A DNA stretch of 64,000 bases from Mesorhizobium sp. WSM4313 (GTDB lineage Bacteria; Pseudomonadota; Alphaproteobacteria; Rhizobiales; Rhizobiaceae), in the NCBI RefSeq assembly GCF_002294725.1, contig NZ_NSFT01000005.1, positions 310,001 to 374,000 of the forward strand, read 5' to 3'. The notes under the pieces are model-generated. The model had not been told where the DNA came from, ran no database searches, and was given only the letters and a program-made list of their open reading frames with translations. The stretch's first letter is position 1. The number at the start of each line of letters is the position of its first letter. Below, piece by piece: positions 54,084 to 62,586 of the stretch. Made by a program: the position numbers and the translations under genes.

Positions 54084-55013
54084 TCAAAGCGCCTTTTGCA
54101 GCTCCGGCAGGATGACGAAGAGATCGCCGACCAGGCCGTAATCGGCGACCTGGAAGATCGGGGCTTCCTCGTCCTTGTTGATGGCGACGATCACCTTCGA
54201 GTCCTTCATGCCGGCCAGGTGCTGAATGGCGCCGGAGATGCCGACGGCGATGTAGAGGTCGGGCGCGACCACCTTGCCGGTCTGGCCGACCTGCCAGTCG
54301 TTCGGTGCATAGCCGGCGTCGACTGCGGCGCGCGAGGCGCCGACCGCGGCGCCGAGCTTGTCGGCGACCGGCAGGATGACTTCCTGGAACTTCTCCGAGG
54401 AACCAAGCGCGCGGCCGCCCGAGATGATGATCTTGGCCGAGGTCAGCTCCGGACGGTCGTTCTCGGAGAGCTTGTTCTCGATGAAGGAGGAGAGGCCTGG
54501 ATTGGCAGCGGCGCCGACCGTCTCGACCGCGGCCGAGCCGCCTTCGGGCGCCGCCGCGAAGGACGCGGTGCGCACCGTGATGACCTTCTTGGCGTCGGTC
54601 GACTGCACGGTCTGGATGGCGTTGCCGGCATAGATCGGCCGCTTGAAGGTGTCGGGCGAGACAACCTCGATGATCTCGGACACCTGGGCGACGTCGAGGA
54701 GTGCCGCCACGCGCGGCGCGATGTTCTTGCCCGACGAGGTCGCGGGCGCGACGATCGCGTCATAGGAGCCGGCGAGCGAAACGACCAGCGCCGCCGTCGG
54801 CTCGGCGAGACGCTCGGCAAGCTCGTCGGCCTCGGCCAGCATCACCTTGCGTACACCCTTCAGCTTGGCGGCGGCATCAGCCACGCCCTTGGCGCCCTTG
54901 CCGGCCACCAGCACGTCGACATCGGAGCCGATCTGCAGCGCCGCCGACAGCGCCTTGGCGGTCTGGTCGGAAAGGCTTGCATTGTCATGTTCGGCGATGA
55001 GGAGAATTGCCAT
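54084..55013 (-). CDS. etfA: Electron transfer flavoprotein, alpha subunit
   Basis: A 309-residue FAD-binding subunit. The C-terminal FAD domain carries IIISGGRALGSSEKFQEVIL, then GASRAAVDAGYAPNDWQVGQ and LYIAVGISGAIQHLAGMKDS, with VIVAINKDEEAPIF close to the end. EtfAB takes electrons from acyl-CoA dehydrogenases and passes them to ETF:ubiquinone oxidoreductase. GAAAGGAC precedes the start. It is 24 bases downstream of etfB. Confidence 0.96.
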   Translation of the reverse strand: MAILLIAEHDNASLSDQTAKALSAALQIGSDVDVLVAGKGAKGVADAAAKLKGVRKVMLAEADELAERLAEPTAALVVSLAGSYDAIVAPATSSGKNIAPRVAALLDVAQVSEIIEVVSPDTFKRPIYAGNAIQTVQSTDAKKVITVRTASFAAAPEGGSAAVETVGAAANPGLSSFIENKLSENDRPELTSAKIIISGGRALGSSEKFQEVILPVADKLGAAVGASRAAVDAGYAPNDWQVGQTGKVVAPDLYIAVGISGAIQHLAGMKDSKVIVAINKDEEAPIFQVADYGLVGDLFVILPELQKAL

Positions 55014-55037
55014 TTTCTTTGTCCTTTCCCGATCGCT

Positions 55038-55787
55038 TTAAAGCACGCCGGCTTCGTTCTTCAGCTTCTCGACCAGTTCGGCCACCGACTTCACCTTGAC
55101 GCCGGCCTTGCGGCCGCCCGGCTCCTCGGTCTTGATCACCTTGAGGCGCGGCTTGACGTCGGCGCCGTAGTCGGCCGGGCTCTTCTCGTCGAGCGGCTTC
55201 TTCTTGGCCTTCATGATGTTGGGCAGCGAGGCATAGCGCGGCTGGTTGAGGCGAAGGTCGGCGGTGACGATCGCCGGCATCTTCAATTCCACTGTCTGCA
55301 GGCCGCCGTCGACCTCGCGCGTCACCTTGGCCTGATCGCCTTCGAGCACGATCTTGGACGCGAAGGTGCCCTGCGGCCAACCAAGCAGTGCCGCCAGCAT
55401 CTGGCCAGTCTGGTTCGAATCGTCGTCGATCGCCTGCTTGCCGAGGATGACGAGGCCGGGCGCTTCCGCCTCGACCACGCCCTTCAGCACCTTGGCGACG
55501 CCCAGCGGCTCGGTCTGCTCGTCGGTCTTGACCAGGATGGCACGGTCGGCGCCCATGGCGAGCGCGGTGCGCAGCGTCTCCTGCGCCTGCTGCGGGCCGA
55601 CCGAGACGACGATGATCTCTTCAGCCTTGCCGGCTTCCTTGATGCGGATCGCTTCCTCGACCGCGATCTCGTCGAACGGGTTCATCGCCATCTTGACGTT
55701 GGCAAGCTCGACGCCCAGTCCGTCGGCCTTCACCCGGACCTTGACGTTGGCGTCCACAACCCGCTTCACGGGCACAAGGATCTTCAT
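55038..55787 (-). CDS. etfB: Electron transfer flavoprotein, beta subunit
   Basis: A 249-residue adenine-nucleotide-binding subunit. It begins [20 protein letters not shown] and contains [56 protein letters not shown], and ends with a Lys-rich region ([22 protein letters not shown]) that carries the methylated-lysine recognition area in the family. AGGAGAGGTGACAGGA precedes the start. It forms an operon with etfA. Confidence 0.96.
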   Translation of the reverse strand: MKILVPVKRVVDANVKVRVKADGLGVELANVKMAMNPFDEIAVEEAIRIKEAGKAEEIIVVSVGPQQAQETLRTALAMGADRAILVKTDEQTEPLGVAKVLKGVVEAEAPGLVILGKQAIDDDSNQTGQMLAALLGWPQGTFASKIVLEGDQAKVTREVDGGLQTVELKMPAIVTADLRLNQPRYASLPNIMKAKKKPLDEKSPADYGADVKPRLKVIKTEEPGGRKAGVKVKSVAELVEKLKNEAGVL

Positions 55788-55949
55788 TTTCCTGTCACCT
55801 CTCCTGAGATAGTCGGGGCGCTATAGCAGCGTGCGCCCTGTCAGAGTTGTCGAAAGCCGACATCGCGGACGGAATATCCGCCCAGCTGTGCCGTTTCCGT
55901 AGTGGCGACAAATCGGCGCGTCAATATCCCACGACGCACCCAAATCGGT

Positions 55950-56753
55950 TCAGTCCCGGGGCGCCGCTGCTCCACGGCCCCATTGCGCCGCCGGCTGCGC
56001 CGGATCGCTCGCGGCCGGCTCGACAGGAACAGGCGGCTGCTGGATGTTGGGCGTCGGGTCCGGCTCGCCGTCGGCGCCGGCCAGCAGCGGCACGCCGCGG
56101 CTGCGCAGCACCAGCACCAGGATCGATCCGGCGATGATGCCGCCGATATGGCATGCCCAGGAGATCTGGTCCTCGCCGGCCGCTGCGAACATCACGATCT
56201 GGAACAGGATCCATAGGATCAGCGGAATGAAGGCCGGGATGCGCAACGGAATGCGGGCAAAGGCCAGCACCCAGACTTTCACCCGGGGGTAGAGGATCAG
56301 GTAGGCGGCGACGACCCCGGCGATGGCGCCCGAAGCGCCGATCAACGGCACCTGCGAATCCCAGGCCACCAACCCCTGGAAGAAGGCGCCGGCGATGGCG
56401 CAGGCAAGGTAAAAGATCAGATAGCGGATATGGCCGAGCGCATCCTCGACATTGTCGCCGAACACCCAGAGGAACAGCATGTTGCCGCCGAGATGGAAGA
56501 TGTCGGCATGCAGGAAGGAATAGGTGAGGTAGCTCAGGCTCTCGGGGATGACGACGAATTCGGGCGAGAGCTCGACCTTGTCGTGAACCACCGACGGGAT
56601 GAAGCCGAGACCGAGAACCGCGGCATTGGTGAAGTTCTCACCGCCGAGCGTGGTCGCCAAGTAGACCAGCACGTTCGCCACGATTAGGCCGATCGTCACA
56701 TATTGCAGCCGGATGTGACGCAGCCTGTTGGTGTCGTAAAGCGGGATGAACAT
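55950..56753 (-). CDS. Rhomboid-family intramembrane serine protease
   Basis: A 267-residue membrane protease with six or seven hydrophobic segments. The catalytic serine is S141 in IGASGAIAGV and the catalytic histidine is H202 in WACHIGGIIAG. The HLGGNMLFLWVFG motif (87-99) gives the conserved His and Asn of the oxyanion site. The C-terminal tail is Pro/Ala-rich. Substrates are unknown. GGGAGGG precedes the start. It is 21 bases downstream of the cobalamin adenosyltransferase gene on the same strand. Confidence 0.92.
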   Translation of the reverse strand: MFIPLYDTNRLRHIRLQYVTIGLIVANVLVYLATTLGGENFTNAAVLGLGFIPSVVHDKVELSPEFVVIPESLSYLTYSFLHADIFHLGGNMLFLWVFGDNVEDALGHIRYLIFYLACAIAGAFFQGLVAWDSQVPLIGASGAIAGVVAAYLILYPRVKVWVLAFARIPLRIPAFIPLILWILFQIVMFAAAGEDQISWACHIGGIIAGSILVLVLRSRGVPLLAGADGEPDPTPNIQQPPVPVEPAASDPAQPAAQWGRGAAAPRD

Positions 56754-56774
56754 CGGACCCTCCCGCCTGCGGTT

Positions 56775-57356
56775 TCAGCGGTTCTTGCCGGGAACCCATA
56801 GCACGTCGGCCTTTCCATTGTCATTGACCGCGCGGGCGGCGACGAACAGGAAATCCGAGACGCGGTTGATGTATTTGAGCGCCTCGCGGTTGACATGCTC
56901 GGCCGGATCCTGCGCCAGCGCCACCATCAGGCGCTCGGCGCGGCGCGCCACGGTGCGGGCAAGATGGAGGGCGGCCGCGGCGGGCGTGCCGCCGTTCAGC
57001 ACGAAGGATTTCAGCGGCTGCAGCTCCTTGTTGAGCGCGTCGATGTCGTGCTCGACGCGGTCGGTCTGGGCCGCGACGATGCGCAGCGGCTCGTATTCCA
57101 GCGGCCTGCCGTCATCCGGCACGGCGAGGTCGGCTCCCAGATCGAACAGATCGTTCTGGATGCGCGACAGCATGGCGTCGATCGCCGGATGCTCGGCGCC
57201 GGTGTGGACGCGGGCCATGCCGATGCTGGCATTGGCCTCGTCGACGGTGCCATAGGCGTCGACGCGCAGGTCGGATTTCAGCCGCCGCTCGCCGGTGCCG
57301 AGCCCGGTGGTGCCGTCGTCGCCGGTGCGGGTATAGATCTTGTTGAGCTTGACCAC
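56775..57356 (-). CDS. ATP:cob(I)alamin adenosyltransferase, PduO type
   Basis: A 193-residue enzyme that transfers the adenosyl group of ATP to cob(I)alamin to make coenzyme B12. The N-terminal ATP site is IYTRTGDDGTTGLGTGERR near residue 7, followed by AYGTVDEANASIGMA, LFDLGADLAVP, and the C-terminal helix LHLARTVARRAERLMVALAQ and INRVSDFLFVAARAVN. The start is GTG 57356 after GAGGG. It is 20 bases downstream of the twin-TM gene and just upstream of the rhomboid gene. Confidence 0.94.
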   Translation of the reverse strand: MVKLNKIYTRTGDDGTTGLGTGERRLKSDLRVDAYGTVDEANASIGMARVHTGAEHPAIDAMLSRIQNDLFDLGADLAVPDDGRPLEYEPLRIVAAQTDRVEHDIDALNKELQPLKSFVLNGGTPAAAALHLARTVARRAERLMVALAQDPAEHVNREALKYINRVSDFLFVAARAVNDNGKADVLWVPGKNR

Positions 57357-57376
57357 GCCGTGCCCTCTGAGATCCT

Positions 57377-57568
57377 CTATTTGCGCGTGAAATAGACAAC
57401 CAGCAACAGCAGCGCCAGGGCCACGGCCTGCAGCATGATGCGCGCCTGCATCAGCTTGTTCGAGGTGAAGCCGGAGCCGCCGCGCATCATGTTGATCAGG
57501 CCGCGAACCAGCACGATCACCACGGCGGCCATCGCGACGATGGCGAGAATCTTGAAGATGATGAGCAT
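57377..57568 (-). CDS. Twin-transmembrane / HIG1-like small membrane protein
   Basis: A 63-residue protein with two membrane helices (about 3-23 and 42-60) joined by a short basic loop (GLINMMRGGSGFTSNKLMQA). This matches the bacterial HIG1-like or twin-transmembrane proteins that are repeatedly found just upstream of PduO-type adenosyltransferases in rhizobia. HIG1 proteins in mitochondria bind cytochrome oxidase; the bacterial function is unknown. CGGAG precedes the ATG. Confidence 0.82.
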   Translation of the reverse strand: MLIIFKILAIVAMAAVVIVLVRGLINMMRGGSGFTSNKLMQARIMLQAVALALLLLVVYFTRK

Positions 57569-57593
57569 CTGGCTGGCTCCGGTTCAGGTTCGG

Positions 57594-58460
57594 TCAGGCG
57601 CGCCTGGCGAGCACGCGGTAGAGCAGGGAGGCCGGCAGGATGCGTTTCAGCGCCGCGCCGATCCTGGCCGGCAGCGTTACCACATAGTGCGGGCGCGGGC
57701 GCTGTGACAGAAGCGCGTGGCGCAACGCCCTGTGCACGATCTCCGGTCCCGGCTTCAGCTTCGACACGCTGCCGCCCGCCTGAAGCCTTGCGAGCTGCGC
57801 CTGATAATCGGCGCGGTGGACGGAATTCTCGACGTCGATATTCTTCACGAACCAGGGCAGGCCATTGCTGGCGATCTTCGACCTCACCGGTCCCGGTTCG
57901 ATCAAGGATAGGTGGATGCCGCTGCCTTCGAGCTCCTGGCGCATGCACAGCATCAGGCCTTCGATGGCGTGCTTGGAGGCCGAATAAGCGCCCCTGAAGC
58001 GGACCGGCGCCAGCCCGAGGATCGAAGAGCAGTGGACGAGCCGGCCGTGCCCCTGGCGGCGCATGACCGGAACGATGCGCCGGGTGAGGTCGTGCCAGCC
58101 GAAGAAATTGGCCTCGAACTGCTCGCGAAGTGCTGCGACCGACAGGTCCTCGACGGCGCCGGGCTGGGCATACGCGCCATTGTTGAAGAGCGCGTCAAGA
58201 GTGCCGCCGGTGCGCTCCAGCACTGCATCGACCAAGGCGGCGATGGATTCGGGCTCGCGATAGTCGAGATAGAAGGCCTCCAGGCCGTCGGCCTCGAGGG
58301 CTGCGATGTCGGCCGGCTTGCGCGCCGTGGCGAAGACCCGCCAGCCGTCCGCCTTCAACGCCCGCGCGCAATAGGCGCCGATGCCGGAGGAGGCGCCGGT
58401 GACGATGACGGTGCGCAACTCTTCTGCCGCGGGGCGCGTTGTGAGACCTGGGGTTGCCAT
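57594..58460 (-). CDS. Short-chain dehydrogenase/reductase (SDR)
   Basis: A 288-residue classical SDR. The cofactor site is VIVTGASSGIGAYCARAL near residue 19, followed by NNGAYAQPG, the serine in VHCSSILGLAPVRFRG and the catalytic YSASK pair. The basic ARKPAD segment after the second strand suggests NADP(H). The substrate is unknown. It is the first gene on the minus strand of this group and divergent from the YihY gene. The start could also be at a later codon. Confidence 0.88.
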   Translation of the reverse strand: MATPGLTTRPAAEELRTVIVTGASSGIGAYCARALKADGWRVFATARKPADIAALEADGLEAFYLDYREPESIAALVDAVLERTGGTLDALFNNGAYAQPGAVEDLSVAALREQFEANFFGWHDLTRRIVPVMRRQGHGRLVHCSSILGLAPVRFRGAYSASKHAIEGLMLCMRQELEGSGIHLSLIEPGPVRSKIASNGLPWFVKNIDVENSVHRADYQAQLARLQAGGSVSKLKPGPEIVHRALRHALLSQRPRPHYVVTLPARIGAALKRILPASLLYRVLARRA

Positions 58461-58518
58461 TTACCGCAATCACTTCCCATATTCGCGGCGTTGACACAAT
58501 CGAGCGGAGCGCAGGCCC

Positions 58519-59370
58519 TTGCTGCGGAATATCGTCGCCCTCAAGCGCGTGCTCTACGATGCGATAGGCCACTTTAACACTGATGACGGCTGGGCGATGG
58601 CCAGCCATCTGGCGATCACCTCGCTGATGGCACTGTTTCCGTTCCTGATCTTCGCCACCACGCTTGCCAGCTTCCTCGGCGCGCGCGCCTTCGCCGACAC
58701 GGCCGTGCATCTGGTCTTCGACACATGGCCGGAGCAGATCGCCAAGCCGATCGCGCATGAGGTGCTCAACGTGCTCACGGTGCGCCGCACCGACCTTCTG
58801 ACCTATGGCGTGCTGCTTGCGGCCTATTTCGCTTCCAACGGCATCGAAGCCCTGCGCACTTCGCTCAACCGCGCCTATCGGGTCACCGAGACGCGCGGCA
58901 TCATCCACCGCCGGGTGCAAAGCATCATCTTCGTCCTGATCGCCACCGCCTGCTTTCTCGCCATCAGCGTGCTTTTGGTGTTCGCGCCGCTGCTCGCACG
59001 GCTGGCGGAGGCGCATCTGGAGTGGATCAAGCCGTATATGGGCACGATCACCATCTGGCGTTACGTGATCGCCTCGACGGTCATCGTCATCGGGCTGTTC
59101 TCCGTGCATATCTGGCTGCCGGCCGGCAAGCGGCGCTTCGTCTCGATCATACCGGGCATCGTCTTCACGCTGGTCGCCTGGCTGGTCGGGTCGACGATCT
59201 TTGCCACCTATCTCGACCATTTCTCGTCCTATGTGACGACCTATGCCGGGCTCGCCTCGATCATGATCGCGGTCGTCTTCCTCTACATCATCTCGGCGAT
59301 CTTCATCCTCGGCGGCGAGCTCAACGCCGCGATCAGCCGTTATCTCGAAGCCCGAGCGCGGGTTGGGTGA
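58519..59370 (+). CDS. YihY/virulence factor BrkB family membrane protein
   Basis: A 283-residue membrane protein with about six membrane segments. It opens FNTDDGWAMASHLAITSLMA and contains FASNGIEALRTSLNRAYRV and AGLASIMIAVVFLYIISAIF followed by ILGGELNAAI, the YihY/UPF0761 signature. The start is TTG 58519, because the next in-frame ATG would remove the conserved N-terminus. The family was once called RNase BN in error; its function is not known. It is followed by an octamer repeat array and converges with an EamA gene. Confidence 0.88.
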   Translation: MLRNIVALKRVLYDAIGHFNTDDGWAMASHLAITSLMALFPFLIFATTLASFLGARAFADTAVHLVFDTWPEQIAKPIAHEVLNVLTVRRTDLLTYGVLLAAYFASNGIEALRTSLNRAYRVTETRGIIHRRVQSIIFVLIATACFLAISVLLVFAPLLARLAEAHLEWIKPYMGTITIWRYVIASTVIVIGLFSVHIWLPAGKRRFVSIIPGIVFTLVAWLVGSTIFATYLDHFSSYVTTYAGLASIMIAVVFLYIISAIFILGGELNAAISRYLEARARVG

Positions 59371-59390
59371 GTTGGCGCCGGTCAGAAGAG

Positions 59391-59538
59391 GAACTGAAGA
59401 ACTGGAGAATTGAAGAATTGAGGAACTGGAGAAAATGCGCCGACGCTTGGCTCCCCCCTTCTTCTTCAATTCCTCAATTCCTCAATTCCTCAATTCCTCA
59501 ATTCTCCAGTTCCCCAGTTCTTCAATTCCCCAGTTCCC
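59391..59538. repeat. Octamer tandem array in inverted orientation
   Basis: Left block: five 8-bp units (GAACTGAA, GAACTGGA, GAATTGAA, GAATTGAG, GAACTGGA) at 59391-59430. Right block: nine 8-bp units at 59467-59538, four of them CAATTCCT, the rest variants such as CAATTCTC and CAGTTCCC. The right block is the reverse-complement type of the left, so the two could pair into a hairpin with a 36-base loop. The right block extends into the 3' end of the EamA gene, whose last residues (ELGN and stop) it encodes. The repeat is likely to vary in copy number. Confidence 0.9.
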
Positions 59539-60412
59539 CTTTCCTCGCCTGCCGCGCCGTCGCCAGGGCGACGCCGAGCGTGGCGATCGCCATGCCGGCG
59601 ATCTGCAGCAGATTGAGCTGCTCATTGAAAAGCGCCCAGGCAATGACCGCGGTTACGGCCGGCACCAGATAGAACAGCGAGGCGACCTTCGACATCTCAC
59701 CGTCCCTGATCATCACCATCAGCAGGAATATGGCGCCGACCGACAGCACCAGGACCAGCCAGGCCATGGCGAAGATCAATTCGCCATTGACGGTGACGGC
59801 GCGGGTCTCGAAGGCGAGCGAGCCCAGGATCATCACGGCGGAGCCGCCGACATACTGCCACATCGTCGCCGACACCAGATCGCCGCCTGAGGCATAGCGC
59901 TTGTGCCAGATGGTGCCGGCGCTCATGCCGAGCACGGAGACGAGCGAAGCCGTCAGCGTCGCCGGCGTGACGCCGCCGCCCAGCGCCCCCAGCTTCGGCC
60001 ACAGCACGATGACGACGCCGAGAAGGCCGACGGCAAGACCGGCCCAATGGCGCGGCAGGATCGCTTCGCCGAGGAACTTTCCGGCGAGCACGGCGGTGAT
60101 CAACGGCTGCAGGCCGACAATCAGCGCCGAAAACCCGGCCGGCATGCCCCCGTGAATCGCCCAGAAGACGGCGCCGAGATAGACACCATGCATGAGGACG
60201 CCGGCCACCGTTGCGTGCAGCGCCTCTTCGCGCGTCGCCTTGCGCGAGCCAAGCAGAACGGTCAGCCCCGCGAACAGGGCCGCCGCGATCACGAAGCGGA
60301 TGGCAAGGAAGGTGAAGGGTTCCGCCCAGGGCATGGCATAGCGCGCGCCAATGAAGCCGGTCGCCCACAGAACGACGAAGGAGGCGGGAATGAACCGCTT
60401 GATGCTCTGCAT
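59522..60412 (-). CDS. DMT-family transporter (EamA)
   Basis: A 296-residue protein with ten membrane segments and two EamA repeats. It reads FIPASFVVLWATGFIGARYA at the N-terminus, GAVFWAIHGGMPAGFSALIV mid-way, and AGMAIATLGVALATARQARK at the end. The substrate is unknown. The last few codons fall in the octamer array, so changes in array length could alter or shift the C-terminus. It converges with the YihY gene. Confidence 0.88.
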   Translation of the reverse strand: MQSIKRFIPASFVVLWATGFIGARYAMPWAEPFTFLAIRFVIAAALFAGLTVLLGSRKATREEALHATVAGVLMHGVYLGAVFWAIHGGMPAGFSALIVGLQPLITAVLAGKFLGEAILPRHWAGLAVGLLGVVIVLWPKLGALGGGVTPATLTASLVSVLGMSAGTIWHKRYASGGDLVSATMWQYVGGSAVMILGSLAFETRAVTVNGELIFAMAWLVLVLSVGAIFLLMVMIRDGEMSKVASLFYLVPAVTAVIAWALFNEQLNLLQIAGMAIATLGVALATARQARKGELGN

Positions 60413-60565
60413 GGGGGAGGCTGCCGGGATGAACGGTTGATGACGGCAATTGCTCTAATGCCGTTCAATCCCGCAAGCAAAACGAAACGGTTGATCCATA
60501 AGCTAAGTTGAATTCATCAAACCGTGCCAAGAGGGGCATGGCGCATCGCCGCGCCATGGTGGGGC

Positions 60566-60853
60566 ATGTTTTTGCATCTGGACACGACCTGGCTGTTGTT
60601 CGCCTTCGCGATCATCCCCGGCTTCGGCTTCTTCTTCGGCACGGCGCTCGACGCGATCATGGGGGAGAGCGGCTTCGGCCCGACCGGCAACACACTGCTG
60701 TTCATCTTCGGCTTTTTCGTCGCGGTGGGGGTCGCAAACAAGCATGGCATCAGCCTGAGCGATCTCAAGCTGGCGGTGGCCTGCGGGCTGGGCGGCGCCT
60801 TTGTCTTCATCAGCGTGCTGGCGCTGATCAAGGCCGGGATGGCGCGCTTCTAG
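60566..60853 (+). CDS. Small hydrophobic protein of unknown function
   Basis: A 95-residue protein with three hydrophobic segments (about 6-24, 41-55 and 66-88) and a Gly/Phe-rich first segment (FAIIPGFGFFFGTAL). The start at ATG 60566 is a choice; the frame is open to GTG 60524, and no good ribosome-binding site distinguishes them. It is divergent from the EamA gene and converges with gluQ, four bases apart. I do not recognise the family. The hydrophobic pattern makes it a plausible real gene. Confidence 0.55.
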   Translation: MFLHLDTTWLLFAFAIIPGFGFFFGTALDAIMGESGFGPTGNTLLFIFGFFVAVGVANKHGISLSDLKLAVACGLGGAFVFISVLALIKAGMARF

Positions 60854-60857
60854 CCAG

Positions 60858-61724
60858 CTAAAAACCGACCAATCTTCTGACGTCCTGCGGCGACATGCCC
60901 GCCTCCCGGAGGGAGGCCAGGCCGGTGTCCTTGAAGCTCTTGGACAGTTTCCTGCCGTCCGCACCGAGGATCAGGCGGTGGTGGAAATAACGCGGCTGCG
61001 GCAGGCCGAGCAGTTGCTGCAGCAGGCGCTGCACCCCGGTCGCCGAATAGAGGTCCTGGCCGCGCACGACATGGCTGACAGCCTGCAGCGCGTCGTCGAC
61101 GACGACGGCGAGATGGTAACTGGTCGGGATGTCGCGGCGGGCGACGATGACGTCGCCCCAGGCCCGCGGTTGTGCTTCGATTGCTCGCGTCGCCGACATC
61201 GTCTCGTCGGTGAACTCCACCCACAGGCCGGCCGTGACGCGCGCCATCGCCGCCTCGACGTCGAGCCGCCAGGCGAAAGGCATGTTGTCCGCGATCCGCC
61301 GCTTGCGTTCCTTCATCGGCAAGTGCTTGTCGAGCGGCGGATAGAGCGGCACGCCGTCCGGATCGCGCGGCCAGTCGCGGCCGCCGGTCTCGGCGATAAA
61401 GGCGCGGATCTCGCCGCGACTCATGAAGGCCGGATAGACGAGTTCCTCGGCGATCAACCGGTCCAGCACCTCCCGGTATTCGGCGAAATGCTCGGACTGG
61501 CGGCGCACCGGTTCTTCCCAGCGCAATCCCAGCCATTCGAGGTCGCGGAAAATGCCGGCTTCGAATTCGGGCGTGCAGCGCAGGACATCGATATCCTCGA
61601 TGCGCAGCAGTAGGCGCCCGCCGACCTGCGCCGCCATGCGCTGGTTGAGCAGAGCCGAGTAGGCATGGCCGAGATGCAATTGGCCATTGGGGCTCGGCGC
61701 GAAGCGGAATGTCAGGAGTGTCAT
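60858..61724 (-). CDS. gluQ: Glutamyl-Q tRNA(Asp) synthetase (GluQRS)
   Basis: A 288-residue truncated glutamyl-tRNA synthetase that attaches glutamate to queuosine at position 34 of tRNA-Asp. It has the class I signatures TFRFAPSPNGQLHLGHAYSA (HIGH type) and GRKLSKS (KMSKS type), and lacks the anticodon-binding domain, as expected. The zinc-site region reads VYPAFMSRGEIRAF, with no cysteines, so it lacks the metal site of E. coli YadB. Because queuosine is required, the cut-off queuosine-precursor transporter at the left end of the window is functionally linked. Confidence 0.93.
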   Translation of the reverse strand: MTLLTFRFAPSPNGQLHLGHAYSALLNQRMAAQVGGRLLLRIEDIDVLRCTPEFEAGIFRDLEWLGLRWEEPVRRQSEHFAEYREVLDRLIAEELVYPAFMSRGEIRAFIAETGGRDWPRDPDGVPLYPPLDKHLPMKERKRRIADNMPFAWRLDVEAAMARVTAGLWVEFTDETMSATRAIEAQPRAWGDVIVARRDIPTSYHLAVVVDDALQAVSHVVRGQDLYSATGVQRLLQQLLGLPQPRYFHHRLILGADGRKLSKSFKDTGLASLREAGMSPQDVRRLVGF

Positions 61725-61815
61725 ATCTCGGGCGGTATTCGGGTTGAAAGGCGCTTCCGCCGGTTGCTAGTTAGCCATCAATTGCCATTTCGCGGGCGCC
61801 CTGGGAACAAGCAAC

Positions 61816-62475
61816 GTGCAACGCATCGCCTCGCTGGATGACATTGCGACAGGGCTCGACGCGCTCTGCCGGATCGATCCGCGGCTGGCGGCCGTGCGCG
61901 GCCGGGCGGGCGAAGTGCCGCTGCGGCTGTCGGAACCTGGCTTTCAGAGCCTCGCTTCCATTATCGTTTCACAGCAAGTTTCCCGCGCCAGCGCCGACGC
62001 CATCTTCGGGCGGCTGGTGAAGCTTGTCGACCCGCTGACGCCGCAAGCAATCCTTGCCGCCGGCGAGGGCGTGTTTCGCGAGGCCGGGCTGTCGCGGCCG
62101 AAGCAGCGCGGGCTGCTCGCCGTCGCCGAAGCGGTGGCCTGCGGGCTCGATCTCGATCACCTGTGCACGCTGGACGCCGGCGAGGCGATCGCGGCGATGA
62201 CGGCCGTGCCCGGCATCGGCCCATGGACGGCCGAATGCTACCTTTTGTTTGCCGCCGGGCACCCGGATGTGTTTCCCGCGCGCGACGTCGCCTTGCAGAC
62301 GGCGGTCGGCCATGCGCTCGGAATCGACCCGCGTCCGCCGGAGAAAATGCTTATCCGGCTGGCCGAATCATGGAGCCCATGGCGGGGTGTCGCGTCGCGG
62401 CTTTTTTGGGCTTATTACCGGGAATTGAAGGGCAGGGATGCGGCGCCGACTGTCGAAATGGCAAAAAAAGCCTGA
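61816..62475 (+). CDS. DNA-3-methyladenine glycosylase II (AlkA-type)
   Basis: A 219-residue HhH-GPD base-excision enzyme that removes alkylated purines. The helix-hairpin-helix reads MTAVPGIGPWTAECYLLFAA near residue 130, followed by the GPD part with the catalytic aspartate in FPARDVALQTAVGHAL. FQSLASIIVSQQVSRASADA is the usual N-terminal helix. It lacks the E. coli AlkA N-terminal domain, so it is the short form. The start is GTG 61816. It is divergent from gluQ. Confidence 0.9.
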   Translation: MQRIASLDDIATGLDALCRIDPRLAAVRGRAGEVPLRLSEPGFQSLASIIVSQQVSRASADAIFGRLVKLVDPLTPQAILAAGEGVFREAGLSRPKQRGLLAVAEAVACGLDLDHLCTLDAGEAIAAMTAVPGIGPWTAECYLLFAAGHPDVFPARDVALQTAVGHALGIDPRPPEKMLIRLAESWSPWRGVASRLFWAYYRELKGRDAAPTVEMAKKA

Positions 62476-62586
62476 AAATCATGCGGTTTTGGCGATTTCG
62501 ACGCACGACAATCCGCTTCACATCCCTGTCATGTCGGGCTTACAGTATCCGCGCCGTTCGGTTCTAGAAGCAAGGAGGCGAAGGAC

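Noticed and set aside
54012..55826. A 604-codon open frame opposite etfA and etfB
   Set aside because: Both etf genes are certain, and this frame is rich in Asp, Arg, Gly and His with no domain. It is a shadow.
59467..59538. The octamer array as a CRISPR array
   Set aside because: Units are 8 bp, contiguous and without unique spacers, and no cas gene is present.
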